From a bacterium (GTDB lineage Bacteria > Oederibacteriota > CAKKQC01): a stretch of DNA of 64,000 nucleotides. The notes beneath the pieces are model-generated. The model was given only the letters and a program-made list of their open reading frames with translations. It made no database searches and was not told the origin of the DNA. Position 1 is the stretch's first letter. Every line of letters starts with the position of its first letter. A program made the translations under genes and the position numbers. This document shows positions 35,433 to 44,408 of this stretch, one piece after another. The stretch is taken from assembly GCA_919901855.1 (NCBI GenBank), contig CAKKQC010000034.1, forward strand, positions 7,335-71,334, written 5' to 3'.

Positions 35433-36909
35433 AACCTTCCTTGCTGTAGATCTTGGCGCGTCGTCGGGGCGCGTGATCGCGGGGACGTGGGACGGGGCGC
35501 GGTTCGCGCTCCGGGACGTGCACCGGTTCGCGAACGGACCCGTGCAGGGACCCTCGGGACTCTATACCGATATCGACATGCTCTGGCGTGAGGTCCGGAC
35601 CGGCCTGCGCCGGTTCACGGAGCAATCGGGTGAGAATCCCGCCGGGGTAGGAGTGGACACCTGGGGCGTGGACTTCGGCCTGTTGGGCCGGGACGGGACG
35701 CTCCTGGCGCACCCAGTGCACTACCGGGACACCCGCACGAACGGGATTATGGAAAAAGTATTCGCCGTCGTGCCCCGCGACGAGGTCTTCCGGGTGACCG
35801 GCATCCAGTTCATGCAGATCAACACCCTCTACCAGCTCTACAGCCTGGTGGAAGCGGGATCCGGGCATCTCCGGGACGCTTCGGCCCTGCTCATGACGCC
35901 GGACCTCTTCCATTACTGGCTCTCGGGCCGGCAGGTGGCCGAGTACTCGATCGCGTCTACGAGCCAGATGCTCGACGCGAATGCCCGTACCTGGTCCGCC
36001 CCGATGCTCGGACGGCTGGGGATTCCCGCCGCGATCCTCCCTCCTGTCGTGATGCCCGGGACCGTCCTCGGCCCTGCGCTGGACGGAGTCGCGGCGGAGG
36101 CGGGATGGACGATGCCGGTCCCCGTGATCGCCGTCGGGAGCCACGACACCGCGAGCGCGGTAGCGGCGGTGCCGGACCTCGACGGATCCAGCGCGTACCT
36201 CTCGAGCGGGACCTGGAGCCTCATGGGGATTGAGACGGCGGCCCCGGTCATCACGCCGGCCTCGCTCGCGCTCAACTTCACGAACGAGGGGGGGGTGGCC
36301 GGGACGATCCGGCTCCTCAAGAACATCATGGGGCTCTGGCTCGTCCAGGAATGCCAGCGCGTATGGGAGCGGGACGGGAGGAAGTACGGCTGGGAGGAGC
36401 TCGCGAAGCTGGCCGAGGGCGCGCCGGCGTTCCGGTCCATCGTGGACCCCGACGCCGCGGAATTCTTCTCTCCCGGGGACATGCCGGAAGCGATCCGCGC
36501 CTTCTGCAGAAGGACGGGACAGCCCGGGCCCGATTCCGTCGGGGCGGTCGTCCGGTGCGCGCTCGAGAGCCTCGCCCTGAAATATCGACTGGTGCTCGGC
36601 GACCTGGAGACGCTGGCCGGGCGCCGGCTCGAGGTGATCCGGGTGGTTGGGGGGGGATCGCAGAACCGGCTCCTAAACCGGTTCACGGCAGACGCTTGCG
36701 GGCGGCCGGTGGTTGCGGGGCCGGTCGAGGCGACTGCGCTGGGCAATGTCATGCTCCAGGCGGTCGCGACGGGCCGGCTGGGAAGCGTCGCCGAGGGCCG
36801 CCGCGCAATCGCTGCGTCGGTGACCCGCGAGACGGTGGAACCCGGCCGCGGGGGGGCGTGGGACGAGGTTTTTTTGGGGCGCTTCGCAGGGCTCTGCGGG
36901 AGGGGTTGA
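35425..36909 (+). CDS. rhaB: Rhamnulokinase (FGGY family)
   Basis: The 494-residue carbohydrate kinase phosphorylates L-rhamnulose at O1 with ATP. The N-terminal phosphate loop is AVDLGASSGRVIAG. Rhamnulokinase-type signatures are VDTWGVDFGLLGRDG, YRDTRTNGIMEKVF and GIQFMQINTLYQLYSL. The C-terminal ATPase motifs are GSHDTASAVAAVP, SSGTWSLMGIE and VVGGGSQNRLLNRFTADA. The ATG at 35425 gives the family N-terminus MAPTFLAVDLG; another ATG 3 codons upstream is possible, and both lie in the inverted repeat. Rhamnose isomerase is not seen in the window. A G8 run at 36649-36656 is in frame. Confidence 0.9.
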   Translation: MAPTFLAVDLGASSGRVIAGTWDGARFALRDVHRFANGPVQGPSGLYTDIDMLWREVRTGLRRFTEQSGENPAGVGVDTWGVDFGLLGRDGTLLAHPVHYRDTRTNGIMEKVFAVVPRDEVFRVTGIQFMQINTLYQLYSLVEAGSGHLRDASALLMTPDLFHYWLSGRQVAEYSIASTSQMLDANARTWSAPMLGRLGIPAAILPPVVMPGTVLGPALDGVAAEAGWTMPVPVIAVGSHDTASAVAAVPDLDGSSAYLSSGTWSLMGIETAAPVITPASLALNFTNEGGVAGTIRLLKNIMGLWLVQECQRVWERDGRKYGWEELAKLAEGAPAFRSIVDPDAAEFFSPGDMPEAIRAFCRRTGQPGPDSVGAVVRCALESLALKYRLVLGDLETLAGRRLEVIRVVGGGSQNRLLNRFTADACGRPVVAGPVEATALGNVMLQAVATGRLGSVAEGRRAIAASVTRETVEPGRGGAWDEVFLGRFAGLCGRG

Positions 36910-36926
36910 TCTCGCAGCTGTCATGC

Positions 36927-36932
36927 TATAGA
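36927..36932 (+). promoter_or_regulatory. Possible -10 (TGCTATAGA) for the giant secreted protein gene
   Basis: TATAGA with an upstream TG resembles an extended -10. It ends 15 bases before the ATG at 36948. TTGATC at 36906-36911 is a possible but closely spaced (15-base) -35. Confidence 0.35.
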
Positions 36933-36947
36933 GTGATTCGCATCACC

Positions 36948-39900
36948 ATGCCGATTCGGCGCCTCTCGCTCCTGGCCTGCCTGCTGGCCGCGCCCGCTAT
37001 CGCGGGGCCGCCGTCACTGCTGTGGAGCCAGCTTCACGCTCCAACCGTGGGTGGGGATAACCAGTTCGGGGGCGGGGTCTTCGATTCCTCGGGTAATCTC
37101 AACATCGCCTGCTTCGGCGACAGCATGGGCAACGGCTTGTCGCTACACGTGATCCGCTACGACAGCGCGGGGAACATTTTGGGTGCCCTGGCCATGGCGG
37201 ACGACGACGACTCTCCGGACTACCAGACCGCGCTCTTCCTTGACGGCTCCGGGAACTACGTCGTGGCCGGGCGAGGGAGTGCCTCGGACCGGTCGCAGGT
37301 GGGCGTCGCGAAGTACAACCCGGTGACGGGGGCCGTCATCTGGGCGACGCTCTACCTGGAGTCGTCCCAGCACTACGATCACACCGGTGCGGGAATGGAT
37401 GCAGCCGGGAATACGTACGTGCTGACCAACCAGGGTCAGAATCCCCCGGTTCATCCGATCGTGGTCAAGGTTTCCCCCAGCGGCGACATAGTCTGGGCCA
37501 GGACGCTCTCGGGTTTCTTGGGGGGCTCGTCGACCGCGTACGGTTCCGACCTTGCGGGGAATCCCGCGGGCGGGTGTTTCGTCGGGGGCTATGACATGAA
37601 ATGGGGAGTCGGCATGCTCTGGAATGTCGATGCGAGCGGCAATGTGTTCTGGTCCATGTCGCTGGCGGGCAATCCCAACGCGGTAGCCCACGGCGCCGGG
37701 TCCATCTACGTGGCGTACCAGTACGGTTCCCAGGTCGGTCTCCAGCGGTTCACGACCGCCGGGGTGCCTTTGACGGGGGTGACGCTGACCCCTTCCTTCA
37801 CCAACCTCCAGGTCAGCGGGGTGGCCGTGAGCCCCGGAGGCGCGCCCTATGTATGCGGCACCGCGCAGGTGGTGGCAGGGCGCTACGCGGGACTCCTGGT
37901 TGCGTACGACGTGTCGGTCACGGGGACGCTGTGGGGAGATACATACGACTATGGCGAGTCCGAGTCCGGCTCATTGGCGGCCAATGGGGTCGTCCTCGAC
38001 GCATCCGGTACGCCCCACCTCGTGACCACCGTCGGCGGGTCCACGGGGTGCGGGAGTTGCCGGGTCGCCGGCGACCTTCTGACCCGGGGACTGATTCCGG
38101 CGACGGGGTCGGTCGCTTGGACCAGGCGGTACGACTACGCGCCGGTTCCGTCCGCCCGCGACGTCGCCGTGGATGCGTCGGGCGGCGTCTACATGCTGAC
38201 GGACAAGCCGTCGACCCTGGTCAAGTATTCGAGCGGTGGCGCTATCGCGTGGACCCGGTCGTACGCAAACCCCCTGTACTGCATCGAGAGATTCGGGCGC
38301 GTAGTCGTCAGGGGCAGCGAGGAGTACGTGTCCGCGAAGGTGAACCTCACGGTCACGTATTGCGGCAACGGCGAGACCCGGAGAGCCCTCAACGTTGTGG
38401 CCTACCAGTCCACGGGGGCGCCGGCCTTCGCGGACTTCACGTGGATTCCGCCATGGGGCGAGGTGGAGCCGGGCCCGCTGGCGTGTTCCCCGGGCGGCGA
38501 CATCTTCGTCGGGTGCTCGACGCGCACGGGCACGGGCGGAAGCGCGACGATGTACCAGTCGGTCGTGGCGTTTTCCGCGGTGGGCACCGTCATGTGGACC
38601 CGGACAGTGGCCGTAGTCGGACCGCAGCAGAGCGAGGAGATGACCGGGATCGGCATCGACGCGGGGCTCAACGTATATGCTCTGGGTGTCGGTTCGGACG
38701 TGGCCCAGAATACGGTCATGCGTGTGACCAAGATGGACTACGGCGGGAACTGGCTCTGGACCGTGACCGTCACCGGCGGCCTCCCGTTCTCGTACCCCAC
38801 GGGGATGGCCGTGGACTCCGCCGCGGGCAGGATCTACCTGTCGGGAGCCGAATCAGACAACATCCAGTCGCCCACGGTCCTGCGCGGGGCCATCGTCGGA
38901 CTCGACACCAACGGCAACAAGGTCTGGACCCGGTCGAACCACGGGGGCCAGCTCATGCTCTACTGGGACGTCGCCGTCAACGCTTCCGGAACGGTCTTCG
39001 CCACCGGGGTCATATGCTCGACCGTGAACCTTTCGAGTCAGAAGGAAGGCATCGATGCGGTCGGGACGGGCGATATCATCGTTGACGCCTACGACCCCAC
39101 GGACCCGTGCCCCGCGCCCGCGTGGAGCACGCGGTGGGATTCCGGGCTGGGGGACGAAGAGGGTGTGGCAATCGCAGCGGGGTCCGTGGCCGTCGTCGGC
39201 CGCACCCCGCAGGGGCCCAGAATACTCAAGTATGGGGAGGGGTCCGCGGATCCCGCCGCCCTCGTGGCCGGGATCACTACCTCACCGGCCGGTCCGGTGG
39301 ACGTGGGTACGCAGGTGGCGTTCTCGTTCACGGTTACGGACACGGGCGGACGCGCGGCCGTCGGGATCGCGGCCACGCTCATGCTCTCGTCCGGCGCTTC
39401 CGCGTTCGAGCCGCTCCAGGGGCCCTGGGGTTCCGGGCCGCCCGACCTGATCAGCGGGGCGTCGAGGACGTGGACCTGGACGACGACGGCGATCGGGGCA
39501 GGAACGGTGCAGTTGACGGCGACGGGGTCGGGAACCGATGCCTGCTCGGGCTCCCCGGTGAACGGCACATCCGTGCGGACGATCCAGACCGGGTACAGGT
39601 CGGCCATGGGTGCTTACCTGACTGTAACCCGGACGATCTGCGGTATCGGCGACTGGGTGAAGGTCGATCTTTCCGTCACGAACGGTGGAGCGGCCGGAGC
39701 GGTCCTGAACAGCGTGACCGCGACGGTATACCTCTCGAACTGGTCCGTCGCGGAGTGGATCGCGGGAGCCGACCAGGGACTATTCACGTTGAACGCGGGA
39801 GGTGGTCCCCAGCCGTTCAGTTGGACGTTCTCGGTTTCCGGTTCCATGGTGCCGCCCGAGACCTTCTACGTGACGGCAAGCGGGCTGGACCCGGTATTCG

Positions 39901-41951
39901 GAGCCATGACCGCGACGGCCACGGGGAGCGCGCAGCTCGTCAACCAGGCCCGGCTTTCGGCGACGCTTCCCGTCGGAGGGGTCACTTCCGTGGGCGGAGT
40001 AATCACGGTCCAGGCGTTCGTCAGGAACCTGGGCGGTTCTGCGGCCATGGCGGTGACTGCGACGATACTGGTTGCAACCGGAGGCGGCACGATGGCGGTC
40101 TCGCCGCCTGTCCCCGCGGTGGCCACGATCCAGGCCGGCGCTGCCACTCTCTTTACGTGGACGATGACGGCCACGGGGGCCGGGCCGGGCACGTTCACGG
40201 TGACGGTGACGGGTACGGATGCCTCGGTACTCGGGTACCCGCTGACTGCGGTCGGGATCGGGGGCGGCACGATCCAGACGCCGCCGAACATCGTGGGCAG
40301 GAACTTCCATCCCGTGACGACCGTGGAGGTGGGGCAAAGCTTCCTGCGGCTCTTCTCACTGACCAATACGGGACAGGCGACTGCGCAGGGGCTCCAGGAC
40401 TTGCGGACGACCTTCGGCACCGCCACGGCGACCGTGGCCGGGCCGGGGACGCCGCAGTTCTCGGTGACGCTCACGGGATTCCAGACCGTGGTCTATTCGC
40501 TGACCCTCACCGGAGTCACTCCGGGTACCTACTGGCAATCGCGGACCGTCACTGGCTACGACGTGAACACGGGCTTCACGGTGACCAGCGGAGCCATCGT
40601 CTCGAACATGGTGACCATACTCCAGCGGCCCATCCTGACGGCATCCACGACGGCTTTCCGTCCGGGTGCGGGAGCGCAGGCCCACCTCGGGCAGAAGTTC
40701 CTGGCGATGCTCACGGTCACGAACACGGGCGGCGTCACCGCCAACGGCGTCTCGCCCGGCTGGTTCGGATACTCCACGGAGGGGGAGGCCAGCCCGGTCG
40801 GCGGGCCGAACCCGGCGGGGCCGGCGTCCCTCGCGCCCGGCGCGTCGATCACGTTCACGTGGACTATGGTGGGAAGCGCGGCAGGGACCCTGTACCTCAC
40901 CAACTCGGTGACCGGGGTGAGCGCGATGTCGGGGTTGACGGCCTACTCGGGGCCGGCGATGTCGAACGCCATTGTTCTCCAGCCGCTCCTCTCGGCTTCC
41001 GTAATCGCGACCCCGTCCGTGATCAACGGCGGGCAGACGAGCCTCATCCGGCTCACGGTGTCGAATACGGGTGCTTCGACGGCGGCCGTGATCATGCCGT
41101 ACCTGAACCTCAGTCCGGATGCGTCCGCCACGACGGGCAACGCATCCTCGTCGAATCTGACCCTGTCCCCGGGCCAAAGCGCGACCGTGAGCTGGGACCT
41201 GACCGGGCTGGGCAGGGCCCTGGTGGCGGTGACGGCGTACGTGACCGCCGTCGATGCCTTCGATGCCACCTATGGAGTTGCCGCGGCTGCCTCGACGCTC
41301 GTGGACGTGACGTCCTCGATGGCCTCGCGCGCCGTGATCATTCCCGCGACCGTCACGGTGGGTGAGACTTTCCGGATCGACCTAACGGTGACGAACGGCG
41401 GTACGGTCCTGATCCAGGACGTCATCCCGTCCGTCACGCTGGCTCCGTCCGGACTCGCAACCGTGGGGGCGCCAGATCCGGCGAGCGAGGCCAACCTCTT
41501 TGTGGGTGCGTCGCGCACATTCTCCTGGTCCGGTGTGGCGGACAGTGCCGGCATTCTGACTCTGTCCGTCGGGGCGTCGGGCACGCCGGTGGCCGGCACC
41601 GTCGACTCGACGCGCCAGACGCTGACGCTCGTGATCAAGAAGAAGGCGGGCTCCGTGCCCGAGTTCTCGGGCGAGGCCATCGTGTATCCGAACCCGGTCG
41701 CGGGCGACACGGTCTCCATCGCGGTCCGCCTGAAGGGCGACGCAACGAAGATCGAGGTCGACGCCTACAACACCGGCTATCAGCGCGTCTGGCACGGCGA
41801 GTTCCCGGCTGCCACCGCGGGTGACTGGGCGTTGGACATCGCCGGGGTGTCGAAGTGGGCGCCGGGCGTCTACCTCGTCCGGATCCGCGCGACGAAGGCG
41901 GACGGCGGGACCCAGGTGTTCAAGACCATCCGCGTGGGGGTGAAGCGATGA
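36948..41951 (+). CDS. Giant secreted propeller/CARDB-repeat protein with C-terminal sorting domain
   Basis: The 1667-residue protein has a signal peptide (MPIRRLSLLACLLAAPAIAG). Residues 20-760 are SBBP/PQQ-like propeller blades (for example GNYVVAGRGSASDRSQVGVAKY). Residues 765-1565 are about seven tandem CARDB-like repeats of roughly 115 residues, each with a VTNTGG-like strand. Residues 1570-1667 are a FlgD/type-IX-like sorting domain (AIVYPNPVAGDTVSIAVRL ... KWAPGVYLVRIRATKADG). The stop overlaps the ATG of the PorV-CsgG gene by 4 bases. The architecture predicts an outer-membrane-crossing surface protein. Cargo and ligand are unknown. The repeats resemble those in the protein at 1-6033. 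Confidence 0.8.
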   Translation: MPIRRLSLLACLLAAPAIAGPPSLLWSQLHAPTVGGDNQFGGGVFDSSGNLNIACFGDSMGNGLSLHVIRYDSAGNILGALAMADDDDSPDYQTALFLDGSGNYVVAGRGSASDRSQVGVAKYNPVTGAVIWATLYLESSQHYDHTGAGMDAAGNTYVLTNQGQNPPVHPIVVKVSPSGDIVWARTLSGFLGGSSTAYGSDLAGNPAGGCFVGGYDMKWGVGMLWNVDASGNVFWSMSLAGNPNAVAHGAGSIYVAYQYGSQVGLQRFTTAGVPLTGVTLTPSFTNLQVSGVAVSPGGAPYVCGTAQVVAGRYAGLLVAYDVSVTGTLWGDTYDYGESESGSLAANGVVLDASGTPHLVTTVGGSTGCGSCRVAGDLLTRGLIPATGSVAWTRRYDYAPVPSARDVAVDASGGVYMLTDKPSTLVKYSSGGAIAWTRSYANPLYCIERFGRVVVRGSEEYVSAKVNLTVTYCGNGETRRALNVVAYQSTGAPAFADFTWIPPWGEVEPGPLACSPGGDIFVGCSTRTGTGGSATMYQSVVAFSAVGTVMWTRTVAVVGPQQSEEMTGIGIDAGLNVYALGVGSDVAQNTVMRVTKMDYGGNWLWTVTVTGGLPFSYPTGMAVDSAAGRIYLSGAESDNIQSPTVLRGAIVGLDTNGNKVWTRSNHGGQLMLYWDVAVNASGTVFATGVICSTVNLSSQKEGIDAVGTGDIIVDAYDPTDPCPAPAWSTRWDSGLGDEEGVAIAAGSVAVVGRTPQGPRILKYGEGSADPAALVAGITTSPAGPVDVGTQVAFSFTVTDTGGRAAVGIAATLMLSSGASAFEPLQGPWGSGPPDLISGASRTWTWTTTAIGAGTVQLTATGSGTDACSGSPVNGTSVRTIQTGYRSAMGAYLTVTRTICGIGDWVKVDLSVTNGGAAGAVLNSVTATVYLSNWSVAEWIAGADQGLFTLNAGGGPQPFSWTFSVSGSMVPPETFYVTASGLDPVFGAMTATATGSAQLVNQARLSATLPVGGVTSVGGVITVQAFVRNLGGSAAMAVTATILVATGGGTMAVSPPVPAVATIQAGAATLFTWTMTATGAGPGTFTVTVTGTDASVLGYPLTAVGIGGGTIQTPPNIVGRNFHPVTTVEVGQSFLRLFSLTNTGQATAQGLQDLRTTFGTATATVAGPGTPQFSVTLTGFQTVVYSLTLTGVTPGTYWQSRTVTGYDVNTGFTVTSGAIVSNMVTILQRPILTASTTAFRPGAGAQAHLGQKFLAMLTVTNTGGVTANGVSPGWFGYSTEGEASPVGGPNPAGPASLAPGASITFTWTMVGSAAGTLYLTNSVTGVSAMSGLTAYSGPAMSNAIVLQPLLSASVIATPSVINGGQTSLIRLTVSNTGASTAAVIMPYLNLSPDASATTGNASSSNLTLSPGQSATVSWDLTGLGRALVAVTAYVTAVDAFDATYGVAAAASTLVDVTSSMASRAVIIPATVTVGETFRIDLTVTNGGTVLIQDVIPSVTLAPSGLATVGAPDPASEANLFVGASRTFSWSGVADSAGILTLSVGASGTPVAGTVDSTRQTLTLVIKKKAGSVPEFSGEAIVYPNPVAGDTVSIAVRLKGDATKIEVDAYNTGYQRVWHGEFPAATAGDWALDIAGVSKWAPGVYLVRIRATKADGGTQVFKTIRVGVKR

Positions 41952-43363
41952 AGGCCCTCCTCGCTGCGATCCTGCTGTGGCCCGGCATGGCCGCGGCTCT
42001 CGCTCCCTCGGCCTTCACGGACTACGGCGCGCAGACGGTACGCGCCGCGTTCCTCTCGCGGGCCGCTTCGGCACGGGCGGTCGCAATGGGCGAGGCGTTC
42101 ACGGCGGTGTCGGACGACGCGTCGGCGGTCCTGGGCAATCCGGGCGGGCTGGGGCGGGTCGCCCGGCTCGACGCGGTGGCCCAGTACGAAACGGGCGGGG
42201 ACGGGATCTCGCGGAACGTCGGCGCGATCGCCCTCCCGGTCGGGCCCGGGGCGGTGGGGATCGGCGTGGCCGCGTTCTCGGCCGGCAGCTACGAGGTCCG
42301 CGACGCCTCCGGCGCCAAGTCCGGTGACCAGTCGGCGATGGACATCGCCGGCACGGTCGGGTACGGGTTCGCGAATCCGGGCGGACTGGGCCTGCCGGGC
42401 TGGACCGGGCTCGCCGTCGAGTTCGTGAGCCAGGGCGTCGGCGGCTCTACGGTCGCGGGGTCGCTCGGCACGGTCCTGCCGCTCGGCGGCGGGCTCGACC
42501 TCGGGCTCGCGCTCCAGCACATGGGGGCGAAGGCGTCCGGGTTCGGGCTGCCCTCGTCCCTGCGCGCGGGGCTCGCCTTGGCGTTCGCCGGGACGCTCCG
42601 GGTCGCTGGCGAGGCGCGGGTGGGGCTGGCCGACAAGGTCACGGACGTCGGGGCGGGCGCCGAGTGGGCGCCGATCCCGCGGGTGGCCATCCGCGCCGGC
42701 TACCGCACGCCGCTCGCGAACCAGGGCTGGCAGGGGATGACCGGCCTCACGGCCGGCGCGGGGCTCAGGCTCGGGAACCTCGTCCTGGACTACGCCTTCC
42801 AGCCGTACGGCGAGCTGGCGACGAGCCACATCATCTCGCTCTCGTGGCGGCAGGGCGCCTGGATGCCGGCCGTCGCGGCCACGGCCGACGAAGCCGAGAC
42901 GGAAGCGGCGCCCGGCGCCGCGGTCGCGGCCGCCCCGGCTCCGAAGAAGTCCAGGCGTCCGGCGATGATGAACGTCGCGGTTTCGGACCTCGAGCCCCAG
43001 GGCGTCTCCGCGAGCGACGCGGCCGTCGTCGCGGACATGCTCCGCGGCGAGCTGGTCAAGACCGGCAGCGTGATCGTGCTCGAGCGCCAGAACATGCAGA
43101 AGGTCATGGCGGAGCAGGCCTTCCAGCAGACCGGTTGCACCTCCGCGGAGTGCGCGGTCAAGCTCGGGAAAGTGCTCAACGTCCAACGCATCATCACGGG
43201 CAGCGTCGGCAAGCTCGGCGACATGTACTTCGTCAACGTCCGCATCGTGGACGTCGAATCCGGCTCCATGGTCTGGAGCGACCGGGCGGAAGCCAAGGTC
43301 GTGAGCGCCCTGGCGAAGGAACTGCCCTCGCTGGCCCAGCGGCTGGCGAAGAAGATGAAGTAA
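41948..43363 (+). CDS. PorV/UPF0164-like protein fused to a CsgG-like domain
   Basis: The 471-residue protein has a signal peptide (MKALLAAILLWPGMAAALA). A PorV-type barrel domain (about 20-300) carries ARAVAMGEAFTAVSDDASAV followed by GNPGGLG, and ends with LVLDYAFQPYGELATSHIISLSW. An Ala/Pro-rich linker (about 310-335) leads to a CsgG/DUF2380-like domain (about 338-471): MNVAVSDLEPQGVSASDAAVVADML and GKVLNVQRIITGSVGKLG. CsgG-type domains occur in outer-membrane secretion channels and their partners. Translational coupling to the sorting-domain protein upstream suggests that it helps export or display that protein. The fusion is notable. Confidence 0.75.
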   Translation: MKALLAAILLWPGMAAALAPSAFTDYGAQTVRAAFLSRAASARAVAMGEAFTAVSDDASAVLGNPGGLGRVARLDAVAQYETGGDGISRNVGAIALPVGPGAVGIGVAAFSAGSYEVRDASGAKSGDQSAMDIAGTVGYGFANPGGLGLPGWTGLAVEFVSQGVGGSTVAGSLGTVLPLGGGLDLGLALQHMGAKASGFGLPSSLRAGLALAFAGTLRVAGEARVGLADKVTDVGAGAEWAPIPRVAIRAGYRTPLANQGWQGMTGLTAGAGLRLGNLVLDYAFQPYGELATSHIISLSWRQGAWMPAVAATADEAETEAAPGAAVAAAPAPKKSRRPAMMNVAVSDLEPQGVSASDAAVVADMLRGELVKTGSVIVLERQNMQKVMAEQAFQQTGCTSAECAVKLGKVLNVQRIITGSVGKLGDMYFVNVRIVDVESGSMVWSDRAEAKVVSALAKELPSLAQRLAKKMK

Positions 43364-43372
43364 GGGGTCCCC

Positions 43373-44356
43373 GTGCGGCGGCTGGCCCCTCTCCTCGTCC
43401 TCGCCGCCATCTTCTCCGCCTGCGACCGGTCCCCCCGCATCGATCCCAACCGGACCACGATCGCGGTGGTGCCTAAAGGCACCACTCACGAGTTCTGGAA
43501 ATCCATCCACGCGGGGGCGGTGAAGGCCGCGCGGGAACTCGACGTCGACATCGTCTGGAAGGGCCCGCTCAAGGAGGACGACCGGGAGGCCCAGATCTCG
43601 GTCGTCGAGAACATGGTCCGGCTGGGCGTCAAGGGGATCGTCCTGGCGCCGCTGGACGAGACGGCGCTCCAGGCGCCGGTCGCGGCGGCGGTCAGGGCGA
43701 AGGTACCCGTCGTCATCATCGATTCGGGGCTCAAGGGTAAGGCCCATTCGAGCTTCATCGCGACGGACAACTACAAGGGCGGGCGGATGGCGGGGGAGTA
43801 CCTGGCAAAGCTCCTGAAGGGCCGGGGCCGGGTCGTCATGCTCCGGTACGAGGAGGGGTCGGCGTCCACGACGGCGCGCGAGAAGGGCTTCCTGGCCGCG
43901 ATGCGGCGGTTCCCCCGGATCAAGGTCGTGTCCGCGAACCAGTACGGCGGGGCGACAACCGAGACCGCGTACCGGGCTTCCGAGAACCTGCTCGCGCCAC
44001 TCAAGAAGGATGGCAAGCTCGACGTGGACGGCATCTTCGCCTGCAACGAGTCCACGACGTTCGGCATGCTCCGGGCTCTCCAGGACGGCGGGTTCGCGGG
44101 GAAGGTCCGGTTCGTCGGGTTCGACTCGTCGATCAAGCTCGTCGCGGCACTCCGCAACGGCGGAATCGACGGGCTCATCCTCCAGAACCCGTTCCAGATG
44201 GGCTACCTCGGGGTGAAGACCATGGTCGCCAAGCTGAAGAAGAAGCCTATCAAGGCCCGCATCGATACCGGCGAGACGCTCGTGACGAAGGCGAACATGG
44301 ATGACCCCAAGGTCAAGGCCGTGCTCTCCCCCGATCTCTCGGAGTGGATCCGGTAG
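43373..44356 (+). CDS. Sugar ABC transporter substrate-binding lipoprotein (RbsB/RhaS type)
   Basis: The 327-residue protein starts with GTG and has a lipoprotein signal MRRLAPLLVLAAIFSAC, lipidated at Cys17. It is a periplasmic-binding-protein type I fold (Peripla_BP_4): IAVVPKGTTHEFWKSIHAGA, GVKGIVLAPLDETAL, VVIIDSGL, FACNESTTFGMLRAL and LILQNPFQMGYLGVKTM. Family members bind ribose, xylose, rhamnose or autoinducer-2. Nearby rhaD and rhaB make rhamnose a reasonable guess. The matching permease follows, but no ATPase gene is present. Confidence 0.85.
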   Translation: MRRLAPLLVLAAIFSACDRSPRIDPNRTTIAVVPKGTTHEFWKSIHAGAVKAARELDVDIVWKGPLKEDDREAQISVVENMVRLGVKGIVLAPLDETALQAPVAAAVRAKVPVVIIDSGLKGKAHSSFIATDNYKGGRMAGEYLAKLLKGRGRVVMLRYEEGSASTTAREKGFLAAMRRFPRIKVVSANQYGGATTETAYRASENLLAPLKKDGKLDVDGIFACNESTTFGMLRALQDGGFAGKVRFVGFDSSIKLVAALRNGGIDGLILQNPFQMGYLGVKTMVAKLKKKPIKARIDTGETLVTKANMDDPKVKAVLSPDLSEWIR

Positions 44357-44384
44357 AGGCCGTTGCGATGCCGCAACGGCCTCT
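44355..44384 (+). terminator. Perfect 13-bp hairpin between binding-protein and permease genes
   Basis: Arms 44355-44367 and 44372-44384 are exact complements around ATGC, beginning at the stop codon of the binding protein. No T-tract follows. It probably partially terminates or protects the upstream message, giving more binding protein than permease, a common stoichiometry in ABC importers. Confidence 0.6.
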
Positions 44385-44408
44385 GCAGGCAGCGGACGGA
44401 TCATTGAC

